From assembly GCA_013339765.2 (NCBI GenBank), contig CM023449.1, positions 208,028,794-208,092,793 of the forward strand: a stretch of 64,000 bases of DNA, written 5' to 3'. Both the position numbers and the translations under genes were made by a program. This document shows, piece by piece, positions 47,661-59,264 of the stretch. The stretch's first letter is position 1. Every line of letters starts with the position of its first letter. The notes below the pieces were generated by a model. That model saw only the letters and a program-made list of their open reading frames with translations. It searched no databases and was not told where the DNA came from. The DNA is from Haemaphysalis longicornis (Eukaryota > Arthropoda > Arachnida > Ixodida > Ixodidae).

Positions 47661-48530
47661 CTGCATCGTGTTTCGAACGAGCGGCCACGAGCGCAAACGT
47701 AGACACATCGACGCACCACTGTCCAAAAAAATCCAAGCACACCTAAGCACCTGTCACGAGCTGCGAATAAGAAAGCATTCATGTGCAACTGAACGTCTGG
47801 GGTCGACGTGGCACCGAACGGATACGCCGGTACTGCGGACTCCGCCGTGGAGCAGAAGCGGCCGCAGTGCTGGCAGAGAGTGCGGCGGTGCGCCGCGCAG
47901 GGCGCCCTGGCTCGCTGGTGAGTGCTGCGCAGCTGGGTGAGGCCAGCGCGCATCCGCCCCTCCCTCCGCGCCGCCAGCCGTTCGGCTGGCTACTTTGCAA
48001 CGCTGATTCCGTTGCAGCAGAGTGAAATTCTAGTGCACTCTAGTTGCGGCGAGTGTTAGGCCTAACATCGGGCCGGCGCATACCCGCGTTCGCAGCCAAT
48101 GGGAATTCGGGTGCTGTATCTCTGCTACAGACAATGGCGGCGCCGGTTTTTCGCTCAATGGGCATTCATTGATTTCTCGTTAAAGCAGTACCGCACGCCT
48201 CCGCGCATGCACCTATCGAGAAAGCGTTCAACCTGATGCAAATTCTGGAATCCCAAAGCAATCATAGTGGCCCCGCAAGCCCGAAAACCCACCGCTACGA
48301 GTGCCATTTGCTGTAGAACTGTCAGTGACGCCGCGTGGGAGCAGGCACAAAATTCCACGCCACACTGCATTCATCTAGTCCTGCCGCAGCGCCGATGCCT
48401 TCCGTTGCGGTGGTGATGTTTTTTGATAGCCTCATTACTCCCTGCTGCGTGATTATGCCCGAGGCTTCCTGCGAAAGTCAACCGCGACTTCGGGAAGCCC
48501 CACGCGGAGCGGTACAACTCACGTATCCGC

Positions 48531-48532
<2 letters not shown>
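47661..48532. other. No supported gene
   Basis: A GC-rich block at 47840-47990 and otherwise mixed sequence. Frames are short and overlapping. Confidence 0.4.

Positions 48533-48575
<43 letters not shown>
48533..48575. repeat. (TA)n microsatellite
   Basis: About 43 bases of TA. Confidence 0.97.
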
Positions 48576-48577
<2 letters not shown>

Positions 48578-48627
48578 ACGGCGACAAAGAGCGAAGAATG
48601 CGTGCAACATGTTCCCACGAGATCAGA

Positions 48628-48630
<3 letters not shown>

Positions 48631-48658
<28 letters not shown>

Positions 48659-48659
48659 C
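48631..48659. repeat. (GA)n microsatellite
   Basis: About 29 bases of GA, 55 bases after the TA array. Confidence 0.97.
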
Positions 48660-49619
48660 AACAATTAAAGTCGAAGCGCGCAGTACCGCATACAGGGCAA
48701 AACAGCATATATAAGGGGTAAGCTGGGGCAAGTAACAATAAAAATTGGATCGCCCTACAGTATAAGCGAAGTACTACTGTAGCTTCAGTGTAACAAACGC
48801 GCGACGTAACGTGGATATAGGTTTCCTCACAGCAACGCCACATGTGCACGGGGTTTGATTTTCCAGAAGAGACATGCTGACGTCGGCACTTTGTGTGCTT
48901 TCGGCACGAGTGCCAGAAGCGCTTTTCATTTTTCATTGAGCACATACGGAAGTACAGTGAGTGCTGTGCGAACCGCGAATTTCTACGGGACATCACGCTT
49001 ACGCAATTCTACGTCATTCTGTACATGGCGATGTGATATCTCAAGTTACTACATGTCTTCGGTTCTCGCGATCTTACGTGGCCGATCTGAAGCGATATGG
49101 TAAGGTTTCTCAGTCAAGAAAAGACCCCTCAATTTCTCAAAAATGGAAACGGTCACACAAGCCGCCCATTTCTACAGTATCGCTTACGAAAGCTTTATGC
49201 GTAAGCAAGTACAAGCGAGAGAGAGAGCAGTGGTGGTAGACGAAGTTAGCGAACGGTGACCAACGCTTCCGAGATATTATCGACCCAGTTTCCCGTCGAT
49301 TGATTATTATTGTCGTCGCAAAGCAACAGGCACTACTATTAGGTCAACCCGCATTGGCGGGAACCAGGGCAACCAAATAAAAAAAATGGCAGCGTATCTG
49401 CTTGCTTCACCACAAATGCCGTCGAAATACGTTCCGTCCCTGCCTTTAACTCTTTCTCCAAGGGGGAAGAGATGATGCGTCATCATCATCATCAGCAACA
49501 ATCAAGGAATCATCATCATCGGGACTTAGCTGAGTGGAATAAAACCGGCTTCCATCTTGCCATGTCGTTTGCTCTCTGCATCGCCTCTCGCCCCTTCCAT
49601 GATGAAAGAGTCAGTTTAG
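48660..49619. other. No supported gene
   Basis: A short CAT-rich patch lies at 49480-49520. Nothing else was recognised. Confidence 0.4.
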
Positions 49620-49935
49620 AACAGCAATAGCTCATGTGCGGTATCACTCCGCCTAAGCGACGTACCCGGATGTCAACGGGCGCGCGCGTTTTGAAAGGGT
49701 ATTGGTAAATGCATGATATCGTCTGCCTTTTTTCACGCAGTTTTTTTTTTTGTCGTCGCTGGGGTCGTTTATAAGCATATTAGGTAAAAAAAAATCAAGG
49801 AAACGGCTGGTGCCATGTTCAAAATATTCCCAGTAACGCCCTACTTGCGCCGCGCGGAGTAACATCCGGCTGCGGTGATGAGGCACAGCGGCAACTTCCG
49901 TTGCCGTTCTCAAGTTGTAACCGAGTGTAGCAGAG
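49620..49935 (-). repeat. Dispersed repeat C, copy 2
   Basis: Reverse-oriented partner of 13226-13540. A T run at 49740-49751 and an A run at 49787-49794 interrupt it. Confidence 0.75.
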
Positions 49936-50652
49936 CAGAGACAGGGTTGCACTAAGACAATTCGGCAGGTCACGGACGTACAATATTACCGATACACCTG
50001 ACACAGAAAGAGGGGAGGGGGATACGACACGCAGTTCATGCGAGACAGGTTCAACGATGGTAGAACGTGTGCGAACAGCGAAGTCCTCGCTTCTCGCACG
50101 GCTTTAACCTAAAGCTGGCGTTGCCTAACAGGCCCTCTACATGTGGTACTTGCTGCACGCCTTACAGGGCGTAGAACTGACAGCGTAAAGAGCGCATGCG
50201 GTTGACCGACTACACGCAAAGTTTCACAAATGACGCTTAATAAGCATCCGTAAAAGCGACAAGAGGACCGGCCAAGTCTCTCTGAAAGCCTGGCACTACT
50301 CTGGCGCGTTGCCACACGGAGGCGGTTTGGAGAGATCGTACAGTTGGAATATAGGCCTCTGTGCACCATTTCCCGCAGAAAGTACTAAGTATTCCAAGCA
50401 ACTAATAACGCCTAATCGCATTCATCAACCCAACCACCCTGTGAAGTTCGTTCTGGCAGGTTATTGCGCTGCTCAGCTGTGGGCTACAAGGCGTTTTGGC
50501 GAAGGCATCGCCGCCACGCCACGAAATGCTCGACTACCAGCCTAACAACGTTTGACTTCAAAATTCCCCCACCAGGACAGAACCCTAACGCGAGGCTACA
50601 TTCTATCACGTCTTTCACTCGACACAGCAGAGCCCGGCATCCCCCGACGACG
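49936..50652. other. Upstream region of the peptide-precursor gene
   Basis: No repeat was recognised. It should contain the promoter and 5' untranslated region of the gene starting at 50653. No clear TATA box was seen. The frame that runs in from 50464 is open upstream of the ATG, so the start choice rests on the signal peptide. Confidence 0.4.
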
Positions 50653-52376
50653 ATGGTGCGAAGGAGCGGCGGCGCCCTCGCTGTCCTGGCGCTCTCGCTG
50701 TGGGCCGCCTACTGCCCGCACGCGTCCGCTGACCTGGGAGGCGTGCCGGCCGTGGGCTCCGTACCCAACGGTCAAGAACGTCGCCACCCGGAGTCCTGCT
50801 GCCTCCGCCATGAGCGGGGTCTCCCCGGGCGGCGGCGCTGCGGGCGGCGTGACGAGCAAGCGGTACGAGACGCACGCGCCCGTGCTGCTGTCGGCGCTGC
50901 ACGCACCGGACAGCGCGCAGCGCATGATGCTGGTGGACCTGTCGGCGCTGCGCCACCACCAGGAGCCCGTGATGGGCTTCCAGGCGGACGACTACTACGG
51001 CGCCTCCTCTTCGGCCGCCGCCTCGTCGTCCGCCTCGGCGGCCGACTACGGAGACACCTGGGAGGACAACAGCCTCGGCGCCGACGACAGGTTCGCCAGG
51101 TATGGCACGCGCAGGTCACGGCGCGCCCACTTTTTTTGTTGAGCTTTTGAAAGGCGATTGGTGGCGCCCCTTGAAGGGCACGTAGCAAGGCAGCGTGGCA
51201 ATGCCACACACTTGGTTCGTTATCGGACAGGAGGCCGAGGTTGTATACGAATTCGACGGCAGACCACCCGAGGTGCCATTTCCAAACTCCGTGTCACTCG
51301 CAGTGGCACCACTACTGTAGTTATGGGCTCAGGCTATGCACGGTAATGGCTGGTCTGCGCTGGCTTTAGATTAGCCACAGCCACACACGTGATCCAGCCC
51401 TTGGAACAAAAAACGCGATGCATTAGGTTCCTCAGGGACCCTTAGTGGACACGCAGATATTTCAGACCAGATCATACAGCAGTCAAAGTCCGTAATCATA
51501 TCTTGTCGCGGTGGCGTTGTCGCTAAAGGGGTGCTAATGAGCCAGTGGCCCCACGTTGGGCGCCAGTTTTGTGGTCTCTACACAGCGGCGAGGGAGACGA
51601 GGTCCATTCGCCCACAGGCGCGGGCCGCACGGCACGATCATCAAGTGCTGATGCCAGGATCCCCACAACCTTCTTTCCGTCCTTCCCGCAGGCGCCACTG
51701 GGGCCCCGAGGAGATGCACAACGACATCGGCGACAACAACCTGCTGCTCATGCCCTTCCTGCCCGAGAACACCCTGGGGCTGCACTACACCGGCTTCCCC
51801 TTCATCGAGGACGCCCTGCACCTGCAGCGACAGAGCAGCCGCGAGGACGCCTTCAGCGACTACCTCCGTGCGCTCGTCTCCAGCCACAACCGCAAGCGCA
51901 GCGTCTTCCTCTCGCAGAGCTGGCAACCCGGGGGAGGGCAGAGCCCTCCCCAGGCACGGAGGCACCGACAACCGGAAACACGCACGCAGCAGCAACAACA
52001 GGGTGCGAAGGCCACTTCCTCCGCCTCCAGCGACAGAGGAAGGAACGCCAAGATCGCACCGCCGACCGTGAGCCTCAACCGCCACCAACCACCCATGCCG
52101 TTCCTCTTCTCGTCCAAGGGCTGGCATCCTGGTGGTCGCAAGCGCAACTTCTTCTTCTCCGGGGGCTGGGGACCTGGCGGAAGACCGCTCACGTTGCGAG
52201 CCGACTACTTCAAGAAGAAGCCGACCACATCCGGCAGCGAGGACTCGAGCGACAACAGCTACAACCCGACTTCTTCGTCCTCGCCGACGGTCACGGTGAC
52301 CGACGTGCGGCAGCAGCGCCGGCCGTGCCGCGGCAGCTGCTGGCACATACCGCATCTGTTCGGTCCTTACTGGTAA
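50653..52376 (+). CDS. Secreted peptide-hormone-like precursor, two exons, one apparent frame break in exon 1
   Basis: Exon 1 is 50653-51099 and exon 2 is 51692-52376. The intron is 51100-51691 (592 bp), with donor AG|GTATGG, a pyrimidine-rich acceptor ending CCGCAG, and matching phase across codon 149. The ATG at 50653 opens a classical signal peptide (hydrophobic ALAVLALSLWAAY, likely cleavage after HASA). The reading then changes frame before about 50860: one surplus base, for example near 50770, puts the rest in frame and gives about 376 residues. Exon 2 holds three related segments, SVFLSQSWQPGGG (219-231), PFLFSSKGWHPGG (285-297) and NFFFSGGWGPGGR (301-313). Basic sites RKR precede the first and third. 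The GG-R-KR ending of the second could yield an amidated peptide. The C-terminus is PCRGSCWHIPHLFGPYW with two cysteines. The N-terminal half is acidic and Ser/Ala-rich. I infer a neuropeptide or hormone precursor; no family is recognised. Confidence 0.8.
51100..51691 (+). other. Intron of the peptide-precursor gene
   Basis: GT at 51100-51101, and AG at 51690-51691 after a pyrimidine-rich run CTTTCCGTCCTTCCCGCAG. It is 592 bp long and splits codon 149 after its second base, which joins to the G at 51692. Alternative GT sites at 51091 and 51114 exist but fit the reading less well. Confidence 0.75.
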
Positions 52377-55300
52377 AGAGCGCCGAGATGAGACGAGGAC
52401 ACCCACCATCCCTTTTCGATCCTGCTCAACTGGAGGGGAAGCCGACAATAAGGATGTCACGAGTGGAGACGGAGCTTGACAACCCGACGGAAGGGCCTGG
52501 ACTTGTAGATTTACAAAGGGAAATCTCTTGCGGGGCAGAGCTAAAACTGAGCGCAACAAATAACGGCACGCCGCGCCGCAGTTTTCCCAAAGTGAACAGG
52601 TAAAAGACATATTAGAAAGCTGCCCCTCAGGACTGCTCAGCATGTTGACAACTTTCCTTCACTTGCATGCGGCACAAGCCATTTCTGGTAAAGACAATCT
52701 GGCACTCCGATTAGATGTCAGGGGTGTGAAATTGTATGGTCGTTTGTTTCCTTCCCAGACACATGGCATTTGCTGATTTGCACAATCACCGATCAAAAAT
52801 AGGCCGAGCAAAGAAATTTGCGAATGACTATAGTTGCTACTTGCAATGGATAAGTACTCGCACTATTATTGCTAGATTTCAAGTGACTTGACTAAGTGAG
52901 GAAGTACGCAACCGCTACTTGGTGCAAGAGAACACCATACTTGTCAGCTCACATCCCTCTGCCATAAACACTTGTTGCCCTGTTTGTTGCAGTTGCTCCG
53001 CGGTAAAACCTTAGCAACATAAACGTTGACTTCAAAGTTCTTTTACGGGGTTGGCAGGGAAGGAACAAAAATATATACGGGGGCTTCAACAAATAAGCGT
53101 TCAAAGCCAAACCCTGGCAACAGTACATGCGCACGAGTAATGAACGTGTGTGCGCAGTGGACACGTAGAAACAGACTCCTCCAAGATCCCCGTGAGGAAG
53201 GGGCAATGATGAACGACAAGACAGCACAAACTTGAATGTGTATTCAAAGAGATTACTTGCGAAACGTCCCCTTCTTTCTACCCACAATCCTCGTGTGCCC
53301 ACTCATACCCTGAAATGTTCTATGGCGCGCGTCACTAAAACGCACCGATTGTAACAAAACAGGCGACTGCTGCGCTGAGATGACAGACACCACTGCAAGT
53401 TGACAAAAGCTTCGCAGTTTGTTTTCCAGAGTTCTTTCTCTGTGCTTGACCTCGCGTGTTTCATTCCCAATGTGTTCAAAACTGTACTTAGTGCTACGCA
53501 CCCAGTGAGTGTTTCGTGCTGTAATAAAAGCCTTGGTCACTGTTTTCAAGCAGCAAAGTGTGTGCACTTGATGGAGACGACCATGGGAACCTCTTTGTTC
53601 GGCCCACCCCATTAAGCACAGAAAAAAAAGTAAGTGTGTCGTGTCATTAGCTGGTATCGTCTCTCTGAGAACAGCAGTTCTCAAGCCGAATTTCGTAGAA
53701 CATTTGCAGCCAGTGAAGCATTCATCCTTGAGGAAAGTGTCTTTCTTGTCTTTCTTCTCTTCCACCTCAAGCCTATAGCAAATCTGTCAGCGCTGTACCT
53801 GTGACCATTCTTCATGTCCATGCTGCATACCTGCCAACCTGGTGACTTGGAAATTTGTAAAACCAGCGGTGCGGGAGGGGGGGGGGGGCAGCGCACTAAT
53901 TACAAGTTTAAAAGGATTAACGTTCTGTGCCAAGCGTTCTCACGTTTTCGCAACCATAAGTGAAATTCGCAAGTCTTGAAGAGTAATGAGCAAAAAGGCA
54001 GGAGGAGCAAATTCTGTCGTGTACGATTTTACAAACACTCGGTACAATATTGTCGCGGCTTCGCGTCATTGCACTGCAAAGCACCTACCGTGGTCATGCC
54101 ACAGGTCGTCGTAGTGCATTGGTCGCGGCAGTCATACGAAGAGCGACGCGAACACGGAGGTCCTAACCGGCCCCCAAACGCCGCGCTCTAAACAGGCTGG
54201 TCGAGGTGGAAGCGAATTCCGGGCATGGATGCGTAGCCCAACCCCGAGAAGGTGACAAAGTCGCAGCTTCTGCTGATGACGATAACAAGAGTACGTATTG
54301 CCCTTTCGTGGCGGCGCAAGGTGGCACAGTGTCGCTTTAATGGATATTCCCTTTTTTTTCGAAAATCAAAATATTATCCGTAAAATTTCGGGCAAGATTC
54401 GTAAAATCGTAAGACTGGTCGAAATTCATTTATTTTACAAAAAATTCGGAAGAGTGGGCAGGTATGATGCTGTCCATCATGAAAATACACTCTACGGTAG
54501 AGCCGCCTACAATGCCTGCCGATGCAAATTACGATGTAGCCAACATGTTCCTGTCTGCTTGTCTATAAACAACATGACTCTCCGTCACGTTGCCCTGCAA
54601 ACTTGCACCACAAGTGCAAGTCATTGTTTGAGTGAATAAAGGGACTCCCTTATCACCACAGCAAATAAGCAACAAGGTCATGTGACGTACACCCTGAACA
54701 GGAGGGACGTTCGAACCAGAACGGTACTTTGACCGAAAGCAAGGCCCCTTCTGGTAATGGTGGCACCCAGGCTTTTCCAGATGTCATTACGCAGAGCTTT
54801 AAGTAAAAATGAGGTACGTGTATGAAGGACGCACTGCTTGCTGCAGTGGTGTTCATCTTGCGCACCTGAACTATGGGTAGGCCACTCAGGGTGCACAGCT
54901 AATCTTGAATACTGTGGACACGACACATGCTGTGGGAAACAACTATGCCTTGCCCAACAGAGCAGTCGCAGCAGTACTACTGGAGCACTATTAGCTAGTG
55001 ACGCTGTGTTCAAATGGCGGGGGCCCCATAAGAACTTGCAGGCTCATCTTTGAACAGAGCTCCAGGTCCCCAATTTATCATTATCTCAGTTGCCACTTCT
55101 GAGAATGAGGACATCACGTAAACACTTGCTGATAAATGATCTTCTGCCTAAGCGTTAATGTGTTTGAAGTTTAGATGCTCGCAACGATGAAATGTTGGCA
55201 CATGGCCATTAAATTTTTCCCCCACTAAAATTGAAGAATGGCTGATCACCACGGAGAGGGCATACATCGAAGTCGCATATGGTTGGTGTGCAGCTTGCAA

Positions 55301-55399
55301 CATGTTACGTTCTAGCGCGAGGCGTAAACAAGTTTCCCAGTGTTTTAGTACCGTGACTACAAGGGACGATGCTTACGGCGACGACACTGGATGCTGACA
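52377..55399. other. 3' flank of the peptide-precursor gene and unassigned sequence
   Basis: AATAAA motifs at 53523-53528 and 54635-54640 are possible polyadenylation signals, but both are over 1 kb from the stop codon. G-rich run at 53877-53888. No other gene or shared repeat was recognised. Confidence 0.4.
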
Positions 55400-55404
55400 G
55401 GCCC

Positions 55405-55432
55405 AGCCCCTAAGGGGCTTCACCCCTAAAAT
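55405..55432 (+). repeat. SINE-type 3' tail with stem-loop
   Basis: AGCCCCTAAGGGGCTTCACC followed by CCTAAAATG. The stem AGGGG/CCCCT has a five-base loop. Compare 16197-16222, 30785-30812 and 40400-40437. Confidence 0.5.
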
Positions 55433-55499
55433 GATATGCAGGGTTAGTGGCGCAATTCAATTGGTCCCTACCACAAAGCCGAAAATTTTAGGAAACAAG

Positions 55500-55830
55500 G
55501 CAAAGCCGTGCCCCATCTCCCTGCGCCAGTGCCATCAGTGTATTTGTGAGAAACAAGTTACCCCCCTGGCACACTCCATCAAAAGCCTGCTGCACATCAA
55601 AAACAAGGAGAGTTTGGTTGCAACTTCCAATGCTTCTGATTCAGTGGACAGCATTGGTAGAGTTGGGGGGGGGGCCACTGAAGTGCTCCAGGATGTCTGT
55701 ATTTTGAAGTATTGCAAATGCTGCAAGATGCGGGAGACAGTATTTGTTGTGGAGGTTCCTCGCTGCTTTTTCGTTGAAAGACAAATTAAAGTAAGACCTA
55801 ACAGCTGTGCAGAACTGGCATAGCGGGAAT
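55500..55830 (-). pseudogene. Possible LINE reverse transcriptase scrap
   Basis: In one minus-strand frame near 55575-55625 the sequence reads TLLVFDVQQAFDGVCQGG, which fits reverse transcriptase motif A (hydrophobic-F-D-x3-AFD-x-V). The surrounding sequence is too broken to show motifs B or C, so the call rests on one motif. Confidence 0.35.
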
Positions 55831-55946
55831 ACCTAAATATAAAATCTACACAAGAGGGGAACCCCCTATTAGAACTATTCAGAAGAGCAGGAAGTTCCAA
55901 GCACCTGAGTGCACCATTAGGTCCTGAAGACAAAACAATGAGGGCC

Positions 55947-56096
55947 CTGTTGATTTCTGAAAACCGCGTTCAGGTCCCTGTCAACAGTGCCACTAAGGTT
56001 GGGATCCTGTTGATCGCATCAGTGGGTTTAAGATCTTACTGATCGTGCCAGCGAAGTTATGGATTCTGTGGACATTTGCCAGCAAAGTTTGTGTTT
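55947..56096 (+). repeat. 30-bp degenerate minisatellite, five units
   Basis: Five 30-base units in exact phase, for example CTGTTGATCGCATCAGTGGG at 56007 and units beginning CTGATCG and TGTGGAC next to it. The units start near 55947, 55977, 56007, 56037 and 56067. They have diverged, but the spacing is constant. Confidence 0.65.
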
Positions 56097-56099
56097 GGA

Positions 56100-57285
56100 C
56101 CTCTTCTCGTTGTTTCCAACAACAAAAAAGAAGCCTCGAAGGTCCCATGCTACTTCTGGAGGCGATAAACTTGTGAAGCAGGTAAAACTTTAGTCAATTT
56201 ATGTAAAACTTTTGCATCAGCAGTGTCACGCAAAATTAACAAAACGTGGTCAGAACTCTCGAAACATTTCAGTGGGGCCAAATGTACACAGCCCCCGAGT
56301 AGACGAGAATCAGCCTCAAGGAGTGAGACGGCTCAGATTTTGTTATTGTTCAGGTTTTGTAATGTAATCCAATCACTGCTGACCAACGGCGTGATTGGTA
56401 ACATTTCAAAGTATATCCCCACACCAGAGACTTTCCAGTTAGTTTGATAAACCCAAAACCTTTTTCTCAGGAAAAGAGGTGAAAAACAGGGTTAAACAAG
56501 GAACCTGTTGCCAGTGCCACGGAGCCGTGAGAAATGGGCACAGCTCACCCCCAAAGTCAGGCTTTTAACCAGGAAGTCAAGCTATGAAAGCAATGTCTCA
56601 ATTTTTTTTTTCATTACAAACATGAAAACAAATAATAAAGACTCTTCACAGATGCATATTTAAGTTTTCGTTGGTGTCCCATGCACATTGGGTGAGAATT
56701 CCCCCCTCCCATCAACTCACACTCAGACGCCCACGCTTCCACAATGGCGACACCGTGCCAGAGTCAAAATCTAAAGCAACGTATATTTTCTCCTTTTCCT
56801 CAAATGGCGAGCTACACTCTAAATCTTAATTCGCAATATGTTCAGAACTAGAAGATACACCACTCCAGTCTGCAGCCAAATGTTCGGCATTTCCGAAACA
56901 AACACTGACGCAGTGATGGCAATTTCACTTCTCTCTGCGGGTAAAAGAGGGACTAAAGGCGGGGATGAAAAATAGATAAAGAGAGAGATAGGAAAGAGAT
57001 GGAAAGGAATGAAACACATAAAAGAGACGCACAACACCAGAGAGTGGCCCTGAGGCAGACTACATTTTGGAGAGCTGTTTTGAAGTTGAACATCTTGCAC
57101 CATGCAGTGTAGATGGGGAGAGATAGGGAAGAAAAGCGCCTACAAAGTGCTGCCCCATGGACAGAGGTTTGGCACAGTGGCACACATCTTTGAACAAGGA
57201 ATTGCCAGAAAAACGGTGTGCATAAATGGCGAGCCAGAATTCCCACCAAAAATCGAGCGCACTCCTACCGCACTGTGATGCCTTA
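56100..57285. other. No supported gene
   Basis: Mixed sequence with short frames. A GAGAGATAGG-type purine-rich patch lies at 56975-57000. Confidence 0.4.
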
Positions 57286-57289
57286 GAGA

Positions 57290-57490
57290 CCGGAACTTTA
57301 GGCAAAATGCCTATTTTCACCTGGAGTCCGTATCAAGCCCATTTAACACACCATAAGCATGAACTAAGGGAAGGGGAGCATTTTAGGCAACACTTTTTTG
57401 TACCTATAAGTGCCCATTTTGACCACCTATATGAGCTCTTTAGCACCTATTTCGACTATATTGGCCTATATGGGCATCTTAGCATCTAAA
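57290..57490. repeat. GCCTA/GCACCTA-rich degenerate repeat, left block
   Basis: Motifs such as AGGCAAAATGCCTATTTT, TGTACCTATAAGTGCCC, TAGCACCTATTTCG and TGGCCTATATGGGC recur at 20-40 base spacing. A similar block at 59150-59260 has the same motif in complementary form (CCTAAATGGCACT, GTGCCTATTATAG). Confidence 0.55.
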
Positions 57491-57494
57491 AATG

Positions 57495-58670
57495 CCTGTT
57501 GTTTGTAAATATATGTCTTTTTTTTTTTCAAGTCGATGTTTTCCAATAACTGTTCTCGCTTAAGAGCCCGCAACTGGATGTGTGTCACACGCTGTTTGCG
57601 AAGAAAATCCCCGGGCCGTGCCAAAGCCGCCGAGAAACGCAAACTGTGCTGCCTCGCCACATCGGCGCAGCCACCAGCGGCCCATACTCAGTGACACCGC
57701 AGCCAACCTCGCCGACGTCACCCCTGTCCTCACGCTGACCCGCTGTGTCCGTGGACCAAGGACGAGAACTTTTGCCAATGTGCCCTATCCATTGCTAACT
57801 CAAGAAAAAACAAGCAAACAAGAAATTGAACGCGTCACAGCCGCGCACATGCCACACAAGATCAAAGACGCCTCCTAGATGAAAACCACCTGCAAATCTG
57901 ACAGCCAAAATTTTAAGGTGATGCCACGAACACGTGCACACTCATCCACCAATCCCGGATACACCGCCGGCCGACAGGATGCAGCACGTGTACGACGAAG
58001 GAACTAGAAACGGAGATTATAGGAATGAGCATTGCGGCACTTCTCACGTACTGTAGTCGTCACAGCCCTCATTTTCCGTGCCGAGTAACCTTCACAGGCA
58101 TTTGGAAACCTAGCAATAAGGGAATGTGTTCCAAAGAACCTAGCATGCTGTCTAATATTAACAGTCCCTATATGGTGCATAGTTACTGAATGGTGTTATT
58201 CCCGCAGCTTCTCTAGTCATGTGCTTCTGCAGAACATAATAGCTCGGTAATTTGCATGGAATTATCGCACTTCCATGGGCTTCTTTGGTGTTGTTGAGAG
58301 CGGAGGAGCCCGTTCTTTCACCGAGGTGCAGTTGTGTCGTAAATCAGCAGTTACCGATTGTGCCTCTCCCACCAGAGCCCGTTGTTACCCCCTTAATTTA
58401 AAAAACTCGGCTAAGGGCAGAAAACTACAACAAAAACACTCACCGATGTTATTAACAGCTTTGCAGTCAACGAAAGCGTCACAGCCCAAATTAGTTACAC
58501 CACGCTACACTTGAACATGACTTGGCACATTCGTAGCAGCTTATTTCACACTCTTAGCAAAAGGCATTTCCACACCTGAAAGCTTGGGCGCCACTCTGAC
58601 TAAGAATGCCGAGCTTATTTCGAAGGTCCAGGACCGATCCACCACTACCCCTGGAGGACCGGTAGCTGAT
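57495..58670. other. Sequence between GCCTA-rich blocks
   Basis: Plus frame 57582-57878 and minus frame 58541-58885 show no recognisable domain. They could be remnants of a transposon whose ends are the GCCTA-rich blocks. Confidence 0.35.
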
Positions 58671-58673
58671 AGA

Positions 58674-58735
58674 GCCATTCCTGTCTGAGATTCTGCCATC
58701 CTGTCTGAGATTCTGCCATTCTGTCTGATGTAAGA
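58674..58735 (+). repeat. 20-bp tandem repeat, ~2.5 units
   Basis: TCCTGTCTGAGATTCTGCCA is repeated head to tail at 58678 and 58698, with a third partial unit starting at 58718. Confidence 0.9.
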
Positions 58736-59149
58736 TTCCTGGATTCCCTGTGCTAAAAGTACTGGTGAATGTTCTGAGCACCCCAAACATTCTGATATTA
58801 CAGATGGAATCAGATCATAGAGCGTCCCGAAGTACAACGCATACTCCCGCAACCTCTGTTGATGTCGACAGTTGTTTTTTCGCACAGAATTATCGACTGA
58901 TAAGAGACAACTTCAAGCACCAAATCATTGAGATGGGTCTGGTTTGTCATGGCTTTTAAAAAAGCCTTTCTTTTGGTGTCGAATCACCCTGCATTTCACG
59001 CACATTGGTTAATATAGCAATTCTTGTGTGGGGATGATTTTTCACGAAGAAAATAAAATCACTTTCCCACAGCACAAAACTTGTCCGCTGCTTTTACTGC
59101 ACGTCAAACATTTTTTCTGATATACACTACTGAAGTAAATGCTAATACA

Positions 59150-59260
59150 TCCCGTATCTGCCTAAACGACAGTACTTGGTGCCTATATTTGCCTAAATGG
59201 CACTCTCCAGTGCCTATTATAGACACCTAAAACCCTGATTTTTCTTGCCTAAAGGAAACA
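59150..59260. repeat. GCCTA-rich degenerate repeat, right block
   Basis: Contains GCCTAAACGACAGTACTTGG, TGCCTATATTTGCCTAAATG and CAGTGCCTATTATAGACACC, ending in AAAACCCTG (59231-59239). Read from the right this begins CAGGGTTTTAGGTG, which resembles a hAT-type terminus. Confidence 0.5.
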
Positions 59261-59264
59261 GGCT

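Noticed and set aside
50464..50652. Upstream in-frame extension of the peptide gene to an ATG at 50464
   Set aside because: It would bury the signal peptide inside the protein; the ATG at 50653 gives a proper secretion signal.
51545..52603. 352-codon plus-strand frame in a second register
   Set aside because: Overlaps exon 2 out of phase, starts inside the intron and gives a low-complexity product.
51534..52643. 369-codon minus-strand frame opposite exon 2 of the peptide gene
   Set aside because: Antisense shadow of a GC-rich coding exon; its translation has no domain, while the plus strand shows repeats, cleavage sites and splice phase.
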